Shown one piece after another: positions 36,337-48,640 of a stretch of 64,000 nucleotides of DNA. The stretch comes from Clavelina lepadiformis (Eukaryota; Chordata; Ascidiacea; Aplousobranchia; Clavelinidae). The stretch lies in the NCBI RefSeq assembly GCF_947623445.1, contig NC_135240.1, forward strand, positions 7,688,001 through 7,752,000, written 5' to 3'. Position 1 is the stretch's first letter. The number at the start of each line of letters is the position of its first letter. Made by a program: the position numbers and the translations under genes. The notes beneath the pieces were generated by a model. That model searched no databases and was not told the DNA's origin. It was given only the letters and a program-made list of their open reading frames with translations.

Positions 36337-38076
36337 ATGGCAGAAATCTTTAAAGAATTTATAACAACTTTTCTTGCCGGCAGTGCAGGTACATTAAAAG
36401 CATATAGTAATATAAAATCAGTAACTTGTTTAAAATTTCCTAGTTTATTGTATGTATCGGCATTCGTTATAATGAGTAAGTGTAACTATACTTAAATAAT
36501 GACAAGATAAGTTTGTTCGAACTTTTTAATTTTTCATAAAAGGAGGCACAGCCTGTGTGTACGCGGGCCAACCATTGGACACTGTAAAAGTCAAACTGCA
36601 GACCTTTCCTAATGTTTATTCCGGAACATTCGATTGTTTTAAGACAACTTTGAAAACTGAAGGTCTACGTGGCTTGTACAAAGGATCAGTGCCTGCACTT
36701 GTGTGCAGTGTTTCTGAAAATGCTGTTTTGTTTGTTGCACTTGGTTGCATGAAAAATATGATTGCCTACATTACCAACAAGCAAAGTTCAAACTTGAGGT
36801 GGTTTAAATTTCTTTGTATCATATGACATTAAGTTGGATATAATATTTTGGGGTTCTTATTTTTTTGTGGATATATAGCAATGTTTAATTGTTTTTGAAG
36901 AATTTTGTTATTTATAGTTACTGTCGGTATTTAAATTAATAAATGTTGAAATTGTATTTTTAGTAATATTGAAAACGCTTGTGCAGGAAGCCTTTCATCA
37001 ATTTTTTCATCATTAGTTGTTTGTCCAACTGAACTTGTAAAATGCCGAATGCAAGCAATGAGTGAGTTATACACAACAGGGAAGCTTGAAAAACCAATGT
37101 ACGATTATTAAACTATGCATATGTATCTACTGCTCTGTAAATTTCATATTTAATCTTGACAAGATATGTTCTGAGAGTTGAAAGTTTGCTCTGTTAAATT
37201 TGTGGTATCGGCAAATTGTAAATGTAACAAATATTATTATATAATATGTACTGTGGTTTGTTTGATATGATTGTTCACCATAGTATCCTGTATTGCCATG
37301 GTCATGAGTATTATTATACTAGGACTGTCACTTGTTACAGTACATTGCAGTGATGTAACACTGCTTTTGAAGGTCCCCATATGGTGTTGTGAGAAGCATG
37401 ATAAAAGCTGAGGGTGTTTTGTCATTATTCAATGGGTTAACAAGCACATGGGTGAGAGAAATGCCGGGGTATTTCTTTTTCTTTTATGGTTATGAATTTA
37501 CAAGAAACCTTTTAACAGCAAAAGGCAAGAAAAAGGATGACATAGGTAAAGAGAATGTAAATATGTGTGCAATAGATTAATTGTTCGTCTGTGAAGAAAT
37601 GCACAAACGTAGTATCTGAGGCTAGTTAGCAAGCTGTATTTTCCAGGTGTTGTAAAGACAGCATTTGCCGGTGGCACAGCAGGTCTGTGTTTGTGGGTGG
37701 CTATTTTTCCTATCGATGTCATCAAATCCAGGATACAAGTCATGTCGGTAGCTGGAAAGCAAGAAGGTTTTAGGAAGACATTATTTCATGTTGCTAGGCA
37801 TGAAGGCAAGTTGGTTACATTGTACCATGTGGATACTGATACCATATAAATCTATAAAGCATATAATTATGAAATATTCTAGTCACTGTAATCTTTGTGC
37901 ATGTATTTTCAGTGATACAGTTTTTGTTGCTTTTTGAATGTAACAAATTGTCAACAGGTATCAGAGCTTTGTACAGTGGACTTCTTCCAACTGTGATTCG
38001 AACTTACCCTGCCAATGGAGCCCTCTTTGTTACATATGAATACACGAGTAGATGGCTTCGGAAACGCATTAATTAA
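36337..38076 (+). CDS. SLC25A15: Mitochondrial ornithine carrier (SLC25A15/ORNT1 type)
   Basis: Exons 36337-36388, 36543-36798, 36964-37098, 37373-37545, 37647-37805 and 37958-38076; 297 aa, close to the human 301. It moves ornithine and citrulline across the inner mitochondrial membrane in the urea-cycle/arginine pathway. All three carrier signatures are present: [23 protein letters not shown] and [11 protein letters not shown]. The orthologue-specific runs [33 protein letters not shown] and [11 protein letters not shown] match human ORNT1 nearly residue by residue. Intron 5 uses a GC donor (GAAG|GCAAGT) with a normal AG acceptor, a known rare splice type. Intron 3 has a weak GTACGA donor. 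An AATAAA at 38242-38247 is a plausible poly(A) signal. Confidence 0.95.
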
Positions 38077-40177
38077 TTTTTATAGTCTTTTCTATGCAGT
38101 AAAATTAATGTTTTACCTAATAACCTAGTTAATTTGTTTGGTGCAGAGTTTCTGTAATTGTAAATGTAAGCAATTGGATCAGGTAAAAACTTGTGCCATA
38201 TATTACCGTATCTTGGGTCTTACTATCACCGTATACAGCACAATAAATATTGTTGCTTCCTGTGATATTACAGTACTTTACATTATCTTTCAGTGCCTGT
38301 TAATTCTTATTGTGTGTATCTGTATATACTCTCTTTCTAGTTTATACAGAAAGATTGAAAGTTTTCATTTCGTCTTCCCATCCTTTTCTTGTTCAAAAAT
38401 GTAACACTCATGCAAAATAGCTTCTTTCTTTTAGAATGATTTGTTGAGCGCCTATTCATTACATACTAGCTATTTTAATGCAATCCAAGTTAGGAAAAAA
38501 GCTTGTACTCAGAGGACTTTGCACTGTGATTTTAGCCTGCCACATAAATCTTGTCCGTTGTATGATGTAGTTGCAATGCAAGTTTGTTATTCTACTTGGA
38601 ATTGGATAACATTTGCTATCTACCTTTGCTAGCAAACTAATAAAAGCACATCATATCAGTCTATTAGAAACTTTCGTTTGCAGTGGCCTAACGTTTATTA
38701 GGTTGTAGACCTTTTGTGTATATGAAGCTGCTGGAAATTTGTGGAAAACTCATGAAGAGCTAATTAAAACCTGTGGTTGCTTTGTACGTGCTAAGAGCCG
38801 TTCAAAGTAGCTTTTTTAATGTATTCCTATAGCTGTGAATGGAAATAATTCGCACATCGGCACATTGACCTCAGAAACAAGTAACATTCACAGATTAGAT
38901 AAAGTATTGAAATACAAAAGGAGCACAATCAAAGTAGATTGTTGTTTGTAAATGAAACGAGGGTTGGGTTACACCCAAGTGACTACTGTGTATTGGTCTT
39001 CATTGTAAGAGCTCCTAGCTCACACTGATTTATATTCAAATTTCTACAAACCATGCAAATACACATAACTTAGTGTATTGCTAGGGATGTGCCGCGTAAA
39101 AATTATTCAGCTTCATGCGAAGTGGAGTATTATGAAGGTCAGTACGAACCAATCCCGAATCTATTCTTCTAGCGCCAAACCGATGCAAAAAAACAATAAT
39201 AGTTTTCAGTGTTTAGATTAAACAAATGCAGGTCGTACGGAAAAAGCGATAATCTTACATTTTGTGGGTTCAGGTTGGCCGATTCCTTATTTACTATTCC
39301 ACTTTTCTCGAACAATAAGCTTAACTATCTCGCTTAATGAGAATAATTTTTTGTTTCCGTTTGTCCCATCCTATCCATTGGTACACTTGACAGGCACAAC
39401 ATCGTGGCATTTCTAGGCGACAGAAACAGAATTCCGGTCCTTGAGATGGATTAATTATCTTTCACGATTTTTCACAGATTGCGTTCTCGCATTGCGTGTT
39501 CAAAACAACAATTGTTTCTGTCACTTGAACCCAGAGATTAAGGTGTCGGTTAATCAAGTAAATAGGTTTTATTTCTATTCAATTAACCGGATTATGCAGT
39601 AAACCGGTATGCGATTAATCGAAGTATTTTATTAAACAAATGATTGTCTTAGTTTGGGACTTGCAATCATTATGCGATAAAACGGATTTTGCGGTTATCC
39701 GGTATGCAATGAACTGAATTCTTCTGTACCATCAAATAAATGTTTTGCGCATTTTATTTCAAATGTATACGCTTTTTTGTGCTACAGCATTCAGCATCTA
39801 TTTTTGCTTCTCACAATTAATGACAAGAAATAAACCATGGGATATACTATTACATGATTTTAAATTTAGGACACTTAATTGACCAATTCTGAAAATCAAC
39901 TTAATTACGTAAAGAATACCAAAAGGCAGAGTTAAAAAACAATTTGCTTAAAGTTTCTATTTTTCCTTTTTTATTTTCACAAAAGGGAGTTTCCCGGATT
40001 AAAAACCGAGGTGACTGATTACTGTTAACGGTTTATTAGTTATTACAGTAACCTGGACTCTGAAAAAGTATATGCTACTTAGAAGGTGTCAAAAGGAAAT
40101 AATTTAGGTTAGAAAAAATTGGTTGTTCGGTTTCACATAAACAAGATTTTATCAGTGATTGAACGCAACTGTTTAAA
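38077..40177. other. Intergenic with weak transposon traces
   Basis: At 39082 CTAGGGATGTGCCG resembles a hAT terminal repeat, but no partner end was found. Around 39540-39720 several GGTTAATC / TTATCCGGTATGC segments resemble the pogo-type element subterminal sequence. Too decayed to delimit. No gene seen. Confidence 0.35.
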
Positions 40178-41815
40178 ATGTCGATAGTGCGCAATTTGTT
40201 CCAACGGTTTTCCTGTGGTTGTCAATGTTTGTTTAAAGTCAAATCAAACGACCCTAATTGTGTTTTATCACTGAAAAACTGTTTTTCAACCGCTTCTGTC
40301 TGCTTTTCAATTGAAACAGAGGATACCAAGCAATTCGTAAACCAATTTTCGCGGAGGCCAGTACGAAGAGCTTTGTTGTATGTTCCTGGTCATGATGTAC
40401 GCAAAGTGACTAAAATACCCAGTTTGCAGGTCGACTGCACCGTTCTTGATTGTGAGGATGGTGTAGCTTTGGACAAGTAAGTAAACCGAATACCGTATTT
40501 TACGACAATGTAACTTCTTGTAGTTAGTACATTTAATACTTATTGCTATGTAGAAAGGATGAGGCCAGGTCCAAGATTGCTGAAATGTATGATGACATTG
40601 CTCAGAAGTCATCATGTGAAGTTGGAGTTCGTATCAATGCACCCAGCAGTGGTTTGGCCAAAAAGGATCTGGAAATTTTATTTGGAAAAGTCCCGTATCC
40701 TTCTTGCTTGGTCGTACCTAAGATAGATGACCATCATGAAATAACTTGGGTGAGAATGGATACTCAAACAGATTGTTACATGCTGGTTGGGAATACTTTT
40801 ACCATGCAACCCATAAAACATTTTACAGATCTGTGATACTCTACGTGATATTGTGTTGAATGCAATTCTACCAAAACAAGTTCCACCAAATGTTATTCGG
40901 ATAATATTTCAAATTGAGAGTGCAAGGGGTCTAATTGGTATGAAGGTAGCTGATGATTTTGTGAAAAATCTTTTGTTTTATTAGCAGTTGGTTTTATTTC
41001 ATATTTTCAAAGAATTTTTATCAAATTAGGAATCTGTTGAAGCCGGTATCGCCAGCTGCGCCAAAATCAGGTGTACCAGCCAGATTGATGGAGTGATATT
41101 TGGATCTGATGATTTTTGTGCTGATCTCGGAATCAGTCGAACTTCAGAAGCAATAGAACTGATATATGCCAGACAGAAGATTCTCACCACAGCAAAGGCG
41201 TATGGCCTCCAAGCTATCGACATGGTGTATATTGATTACAAAGGTCGGAAGATTAAACACTCTGAAATTTAAGTACTTTCCTATAGTCATTAATAAGATA
41301 CCAGCCTGGAGATAGAATTTTGATTTTCAAAACTCGAGCTATCTTTTTGGCTGAAAATTACGACTGTATTTTTCTCTGCCGGGGATTTTTGCATTTTCAA
41401 TGGCAATTAATAATATTTTCTTATGCTATTCCGGTTATTTGCAGATACTGATGGCTTAAGAAGACAATCCATAGAAGGGTTCAAGATGGGTTTCACTGGA
41501 AAACAAATCATCCATCCTCACCAAATTCAGACTGTACAAGACGCCTTTATTCCTGAACCTAAGAAAATAGAATGGTCTTTGGAATTGCTGAAAGCATATG
41601 ACGAAAGCCACAAGGTGAACCATGACATTCGCTTGGTCGTATGTTCCAAAAAAGATTGTATTTAATGTATAGATAATAATATATAGATTTGTTTTTGACA
41701 GGGAGCTTTCACTTTTCAAGGCCAGATGATTGACCTACCTACCATATTACAAGCACGAAACATTGTGAATATTTATAAACATATCAATGAGCAAAAGAAG
41801 ACCAATGCTGAATAG
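40178..41815 (+). CDS. CLYBL: Citramalyl-CoA lyase, mitochondrial (CLYBL)
   Basis: Exons 40178-40476, 40554-40749, 40829-40945, 41030-41243, 41445-41614 and 41702-41815; 369 aa (human 340). The enzyme belongs to the HpcH/HpaI-citrate lyase beta superfamily and cleaves citramalyl-CoA in mitochondria, part of itaconate/C5 disposal that protects vitamin B12. The Arg/Lys-rich N-terminus fits a targeting peptide. Family landmarks: RRALLYVPGHD, VDCTVLDCEDGVALDK, VRINAPSSGLA, IFQIESARGLIGM, VIFGSDDFCADLG, QKILTTAKAYGLQAIDMVYID, GFTGKQIIHPHQI and GAFTFQGQMIDLP near the C-terminus. Donors of exons 2 (GTGAGA) and 4 (GTCGGA) are acceptable to weak, but phases agree. The stop lies 218 bp from the stop of the convergent DDX56 gene. 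Confidence 0.95.
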
Positions 41816-42033
41816 GCTGTTTTTATGCCAAAGTCATGTATTTTGAAACTGAATCAGTTGGTTAGTTGACGGACTTCAATAGCAAGATACCACACAATTG
41901 CACTCAGTGACATTTTATAAGTTTACCAGTTTTTTTATTTCATTGTCAAATTGAAATATTTGTTTCAAAGACAGATTAGAAGAAACAAACAAGACATTGG
42001 TGCACTTGCAGTTTGAAAGCACAAGCTCCAAAA

Positions 42034-45000
42034 TTACACCTTGCTTTTTGTTTTCACATATCTAAAACTGCGCAAAGGATCTTCCTGCTGCTTTTTATAT
42101 TTCGGATTTGGTTTTCCAAATCTAGGTTTCTTTCGATCCCGTTTAACGTCATGGGATGGAGGCGGTAGTGTGCGCTTCGTCTTCACTGGAACCCGATGAT
42201 ACATGCTTTTTAAAGTGGGTGGTACTGCAAAGCACAAACGATATTTCACGTGATAATATATTTAGAACTAAGCGTATGTGTTATGCGGACCTTTCATGCT
42301 GAGCAAAAACACGAATGGTCTTTAACTCTGCGGCTCATTTTCCCTAGGTATAGTTTAATACTGCAGCATTGACTAAAGGCGATGGCAAGGCTGACAGTTA
42401 GATATTTTACTAAAACAGATAAAGAAACAGAATATCGACAAATACATCTTTTATATACAACAAACAATAACCACATTTATAGTAACTTACTTAAATATTC
42501 TGGCACATTCTTCATGTGTTTCTTGACCTTTACCGGCCTCGATATAGAGTCATGGCGTAACACCTGCAGATCATGTGGGTTTTCTTCAAAGTACGTCTTT
42601 AACTTCTCTGAGTTGAGCATTTCTCTTCTCACTTCCTTCACTCTTGCTTCACGGATTGCATTCTTTGTCACGGCACGAATAGCATCCTGGAATCCAGACA
42701 AGTGATAACAGACAGGAAATTTGCTACGACCTTGAGTTTACTTTGCTTAACTTGACAGCAATATTTTAAGCAGTTTTGGACATTTTTGTAAACACCATCA
42801 ATCATCCTACATTGTTCCATGCAAAATACCTAACCTAGCTACACAAATTATTTAAAAAATGTGTGGCATTCAATGCTAAATATACAACACTATGCACAAA
42901 AACTCTAAAACAATACAAAATATAAATGCTACCTTGCATCGATACCGGAAGCCTTCAATTTCATCCATTTTAAACTGATATGGTTTTAGTGGTTCTTCCT
43001 CACTGTTGGTATCAGACAACTGCTTTTGAATTTTCTTTAAAACTCGCATTTCTTCGTCCACCACAAATGAGAGAGCAGTACCCATCTGCTCACCGCGAGC
43101 AGTTCTGTAAATATAATTCAGTTACGACAACAGTTTGTCCTCTAGCCTTAACTTGTAAGAAAATGATTTCTTTACTCTGTGCTGTAAACTTAAATGACAC
43201 AATAATCTGTCTAAAAGATAATCAAATGGTTCAAAAATCGAAGAGTTTTAATTTTTTTCCTAGTTAAATTTATACAATAAACCGCAATTGTGCAGAAAAA
43301 ATTAGAATGCATACCTGCCCACTCTATGCACATAGGATTGCAGCGATGTTGGAAAGTCAAAATTAATCACATTGGACACATTTTGAAAATCAATTCCTCT
43401 TGAAACGCCGTATTCTTTCATTTTTGTGCTTTTTTTCTTTCTAAAAATAAGCAAGATTCATTGTTTTTCTGTCTGGTAACATGCAATTTGACAAATTCAT
43501 AAAACAAAACTTAGCATAAAAACTGGTGCTGGAAGTGCACATTGAAAAAACATAGCGACAGAAGACAAGTTGCATTCATTGAGATTTACATGCACTAAAA
43601 TACAACTTACTTCAATAAAATAAAACTTACTTAATCAATAAAACTTACTTTATTTTTCCAGATGTTTTTGACTTCTTTTCATCAACTGATGTTGATTTTG
43701 ACGATTTACTGGCAGTTGATACAACTGCACTTTCGTCAGTGGCAATTATATAATCGTACAGGCCCTAAACACACATATAAAGCTAAACATTGCACTTTGC
43801 TGTTGTTAACAAGTGTATTTATATGACGAACCTGATTAAATTGCTCTACTACATGACACCTTGTATTTACAGGAAGTTCGGAATTTAAAACGCAACAAAA
43901 TATGGAAAATTGTTCCAGAAAGAGTTTGAGTCTGAATATGAAGTAAATCATCCGTATGTTATATGTTTCCTACATTCTTTTCTTAGTACCGTACAACTTC
44001 AGTTTTATTTTAGTTAACTTATTCTCACACATAATATAGTCGCTGGTGTGTTCACTTACCTATATGATCGGCCGACGGTGTTTACAAATATAAGAGACTT
44101 TCCACGGACTAGCTTAAGTTTTATAAGGGCGTAAAGTAATAAATATTTGTCATCTTCTGTGTCACAAATGACGTGGTATTGTATGAGTTGGTCAGCCATT
44201 GGTAACTGACTCTCACTAAGATTCAATGTCACTGGATTGTGAAGGACAAGTTTTTTCAGAGACTCCAAGTCCTATTAACATTGATTTTTTTAAAAACCTG
44301 ATTATGAAAATTTTTTGAAAGACACACAGTTTCAGTAGCAACTTTGATGATATACTTTATCTTTCAACAGGAAACTCAATAAATACAAATAAAATACAAC
44401 AAAAATATATTTCTAGGAACAAATACCTCACTGAATGTTGCAGACATTAAAAAAGCCTGATAGGACTTTGGAAAGTGTGCCAACAAGCTCTTCAAATCAT
44501 TTTCATAACCGAATGAAAACAAGAGATCAGCTTCATCCATTACCACCCACTCGACCGACGTAGAAATGTCTAAGTTTTCAGCTTTTATGTGAGCCAACAA
44601 GCGACTTGGGGTACCAATTACAATATCCGGCTTCACAGCAAGCAATGGCCTGCAAAAGGTGAAACATGTATTTTATCATAATGGATGTTTTTTTTTTGTA
44701 AAAATACTCACACAATTAAGTGATTATTGTTAACATGTATATATTTTTTTGGCATTTTTTGCTTATGTTTGGTCTACATACTGTGACTAGGGATGCACAA
44801 TACAGAATATCGAATCTTAGAGATTCGAATCTCAATGTATTCAAATCTTATTTGCAGTTTATTTTCGGATATCAGGATTCGAAATTAAATCTGTTAAATG
44901 AACAGTGTGCGATGTTAAACAAATGTAAAGTTGATATTTTCCGTCTTGCGCGCCGCCTTTTTTCTTCATAGACTGTTTGTTCCAAGCGCCTATTTTCTTC

Positions 45001-48000
45001 CTTCATAGGGTTCACGCAGTTATCAGAACTGCAGACACGCAGTGCGTTCCCGTACGAGTAAATAATTTGTCCTGCCTAGATTTTAGTTTAATCATCCGTA
45101 ACGAAAAACGCCAACAAAAAGCTGAAGTTTGCACGTGCTGCATGTGTGTGCGGGCGAATGATTCATTACGTGTGCTGTGCAGTGCAGTCGCGCGCGCATT
45201 GATTCACTCACCAACCATGCGCTTGATATTCGTAAACAAGACAACAAGTAAGCAGTAGACTGTATGTAAGTGTAGACTGTAGAGGAATAAGGTAATCTAT
45301 TAATTATACTGCGTCATGTCGAGTGGTCGTGGGCGAAAAAAAAGTTCCAGCGTGTGGGAACATTTTTGTAAGCCAGATGAAAACAATAGCGTGGTTTGTC
45401 GCCATTGCAAGGCAATTTTATCATATTGCAACAGTTATGGCAGTCTGTTGATTGTTGAAGCACTTGAAGAAAAAGCATGTGTTCTTTAATATCAGCGGAA
45501 TTGAAGGCAGTCTCTCTGCAAGCGCAAATAACAACAGTAGGAAGTAGGAACAACACCAGTAGGAATTACAACAGTCCAAGGACTCGTGGAAGAATTGTTA
45601 CCTCTAAAGGTGGCCAGTGACTTTATTGAAGGAGATAAATATGTGACAACTGCAGCCATTATAGCATTAATTAAAGGGCTGTTGACTGTTGAGTAACTAC
45701 TCAAGCTCCTTCTCTACAAGCAGTGCTAGTGTGCATATTTCTGCATTTAGACAAAAGATTAAATCTGATATAGAATGAGGATTTGACTTTGCTGTTGCAT
45801 CTGATGATGTTCCATTTCCATCTTTATTTGATATGGCAACATGGCTTCCCCCAGCATACAAAGATAAGTATTTTAAACCGCATCATGCTACAAGGGTTCG
45901 CCTGCATTTAAAATCAGAAATGATTTCTGACACAACCATAGCAGTGATAGCACCACACCGTAATCCCATTCCTGTTGGCGACAGCACCACCAGTTCTGTT
46001 TCCATGATGGAAAATTAGTTTAATTTAGGAATGGAGGTGCAACAAAGCAACCAAGAAGATGCAGATGATGAGGGAGCTGACATTGACACTATTGTAACTA
46101 ATGAGGTTTCAGCCTACCTAAAAGATAACTCCAATAAAACAGACGTGTTGGAGTATTGGAACTTAAAAAAAAGAATTACCGAAAGTCACTTAGAAGCACT
46201 GAATATCCTACATTGCAACAAGCAGCTTCTTGATTAATTCTATGATTCGATGTGTAAATGTGTTACCTCCGAAAAGTATGGTATTAAGACTGTTGGTAGT
46301 GCAGGTGGCAAGAACTACACGGCTCTATGCTTTAATATGAATCGTATGATGCTTGATTTAGCATATGTTATACTGTTTGTCATGTGATACTAATACAATT
46401 CAAAATAATGTACAAATATTTTTGCTTTTTGTTCGTTATTACAGTATTTGGAAAAAATTGCCGCATAATTTCAGAATAGATTCGAAATTCTGGATTCGAA
46501 ATTAAGTATTCTAGAATATTCTAGAATAGCCAGGTATTCTGTATTGTGCATCCCTAACTGTGACTTTTAACCAAAATAAAGCTGTATAAATATGTTGATG
46601 TAATAACAATAGCAATAGTACTGTTCGCCTATATTCAAGTCTAACACTACACATAGTCTGAAACACGCATGTGCATGCTTTTGCTGCGAGAAACATCTGT
46701 TTAACAAAGGAACATAACTTTAACTACATTAACATGATTATTAACCGCAGACTGACATATAAAACCAGCTCCTGATCAAACAGAAATCATCTATCTAGGT
46801 TTCTTATAAACTACTCGCTCCATTGAAAGGTAACTTACTTTAATAATTGTGGGTCAGCTTCAGTAGAAATATCAACACACGTGACTTGCTGTGAGCAATA
46901 TGCGGCCAACTGTTGCATCATAAAGTGGGCTTGACTGGATAATTCACGGGAGGGAACAATTATGAGAGCTCTAACACACTGCTCTAAAAAATTAGCGTGA
47001 ATGTTTGAAGACGAAAGAATAATTTTATATTGCATTATGCAAAACTTTCCCATTTCTATAAACGTCCAAATATGAAATTTTACCATCATGTTTGTTGTTT
47101 GAATCTAAAACTTTCTTGGCTCGCAAAATTTGTTGAATGACAGGAACTGAAAACGCCGCAGTTTTACCAGATCCTGTTCTGGCTCGAGACAAAATATCTT
47201 TCCCATCTAAAGCTAAAGGAATTGCCTTTTCTTGAATTGGCGTGGGTTCCGACCAACCAAGTTTCGCAATGGCCTGCAAAGCAGAACAAGAAGAGTTTAT
47301 AACTTTTTAATTCTGTTGAAATAAATAATAAACTGTTGAGCATCTAAGTGTGCTTAAGGATGGGTTCCTTCCCCTACAAGGATTACGGAAGAAATTGCAG
47401 CAAAACCTTGCGCTGAAATATTTTTTTGGGGTTTATTGCACAACATGAGAGGCAACATATCACACAATTAAAAAGACAGAAAAACAGCTGGCAATTGTTG
47501 TTTTCAAAATTATGCTTAAGTATCCAGATTGCAAGACTGCCAAGGTTAATATCCATTGGCTTCTCAATGTCATGGCTGATTAAAGTTTATAGATTTTCCA
47601 CGGTCACAGACATGGCAACTGTAAAATGCAACACATGTGCATGGTACGCACAAAGTCTTAGTACAGTAGTATGATATTCCTAATATCACTTTTGTTTTAC
47701 CAAAAACAGTTATGATTATATAGTCTTGAAAATAATTGAATGAAATTGATACACATGTGGTACATATTACAAAATTGAAATTTAAAATCCTAAAACTCAA
47801 AACAATTCACCAAAATTGAGTTGGGACTTCAAGTTACCACTAAATTCAAACTGGTACTGGTATCCAGACAGACAATCTGGCACTACTAAAGATGAGGACG
47901 CTTTCACTATCATGAAGTTGTGCAAGAAATAATATTCTAGTAGTTATCTTCAAAGTGCTCAGACCGTCAGACAGCAAGCTTAGTGAGAGTTGCCAACCCG

Positions 48001-48197
48001 ATATTGATCAGGTAACTTTCTTGACAATTTGCTAATTGTGGGCAGAAGATAATGGCAAAATATGTTTTCTGAGCATATGTTACGTAATACATATTATATT
48101 TGATTATTCCATATCCATCATATAATTTTACCTTTAGTAAACGATTGTCCAAACCCATTTCATGAAACTGAGTTTTCTTTTCGATTTCATCAGCCAT
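42034..48197 (-). CDS. DDX56: ATP-dependent RNA helicase DDX56 (nucleolar DEAD-box protein)
   Basis: Eleven exons: 48197-48132, 47273-47084, 46983-46839, 44649-44427, 44271-44060, 43931-43832, 43764-43649, 43440-43315, 43104-42933, 42686-42491 and 42224-42034; 578 aa (human 547), all phases consistent. DDX56 works in nucleoli in 60S ribosome assembly. Motifs in order: Q motif [17 protein letters not shown], Walker [25 protein letters not shown] in [31 protein letters not shown] and HRVGRTARG. The DDX56-specific segments [48 protein letters not shown] and the basic tail with DPLRSFRY match the human protein. A Ser/Lys-rich insert (exon 7) replaces a variable region in human. Intron 3 holds a hAT transposon at 44788-46556. 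Confidence 0.96.
44788..46556 (+). mobile_element. Decayed hAT DNA transposon in DDX56 intron 3
   Basis: The ends are inverted repeats beginning TAGGGATGCACAATACAG. An 8-bp target duplication ACTGTGAC flanks both sides (44780-44787 and 46557-46564), diagnostic of hAT. Length 1769 bp. A BED-type zinc-finger start is readable from 45316 ([18 protein letters not shown], then VVCRHC); a frameshift then moves the finger's histidines (LKHLKKKH) into another frame, and the first frame stops at 45489. Near 46080-46235 [11 protein letters not shown] and [10 protein letters not shown] recall the hAT C-terminal dimerisation region. Most of the catalytic part is missing, so it is immobile by itself. Confidence 0.88.
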
Positions 48198-48237
48198 TTC
48201 TTACTTAGCTATGCACGTTTTAGTGCTGTGATGTAGA
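48198..48237. promoter_or_regulatory. 40-bp head-to-head interval (candidate bidirectional promoter)
   Basis: The DDX56 ATG (48197, minus) and the ATG of the candidate gene at 48238 (plus) are only 40 bp apart. If both are real, their 5' UTRs must overlap or be almost absent, or the promoter must lie within transcribed sequence. No TATA box seen. Confidence 0.35.
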
Positions 48238-48602
48238 ATGAATGGGTCTCAGAACGAACCTTCCAACAGTCCACTGAAAAAAACTGCTCCAGTTGCTCCC
48301 GGTTTTGCAAAAAGGTAATGTAAACAATAAAAACAATGGCTTTTCAAGTTCGTATTATAATTGCATTCCAGCCAGACTGGTGAGGTTGATCTTAGAGGCC
48401 TTTTGTAGGCCTATACGCTAGCAGGAAAAACACAGCAATGGTCCAATGGGCTATGTTTAGCTTACAACCTGAAATTAAACCAGATCAAAATGTACAACTT
48501 CAACCTAACATCACACACACAGAGTCGCAACAATTGCGGCTTGTGTCCCATGGTCAATACCCGGTGGCAGTACTGTTGCAATGTTCTTGGGCAAGGCATT
48601 AA
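48238..48602 (+). CDS. Candidate small two-exon gene, 84 aa
   Basis: Exon 1 is 48238-48314 (MNGSQNEPSNSPLKKTAPVA, then PGFAKR), with donor AG|GTAATG. Exon 2 is 48425-48602 after the acceptor CTAGCAG, phase 2, giving KRKNTAMVQWAMFSLQPEIK and so on to a stop at 48600-48602. The first exon and the start of the second read like a real protein. The last 20 or so residues (LRLVSHGQYPVAVLLQCSWA) come from a SINE-like repeat, so the true 3' end may be elsewhere or the exon may have captured the repeat. No family recognised. Confidence 0.4.
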
Positions 48603-48640
48603 CAACACTTGCTCCTGTTCTGTGGACCCGTCCAGAAAGT
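48530..48640 (+). repeat. SINE-like segment (TTCTTGGGCAAGGCATTAAC core)
   Basis: The run TGTTGCAATGTTCTTGGGCA AGGCATTAACAACACTTGC (split here for length) resembles a core widespread in SINEs of marine invertebrates (CCTTGGGCAAGGCACTTAAC). Ends, A-tail and pol III boxes were not identified. Its 5' part overlaps the predicted exon at 48425-48602. Confidence 0.5.

Noticed and set aside
39082-39130. hAT terminal repeat starting TAGGGATGTGCCG
   Set aside because: Only one end was visible. No partner inverted repeat or target duplication could be located.
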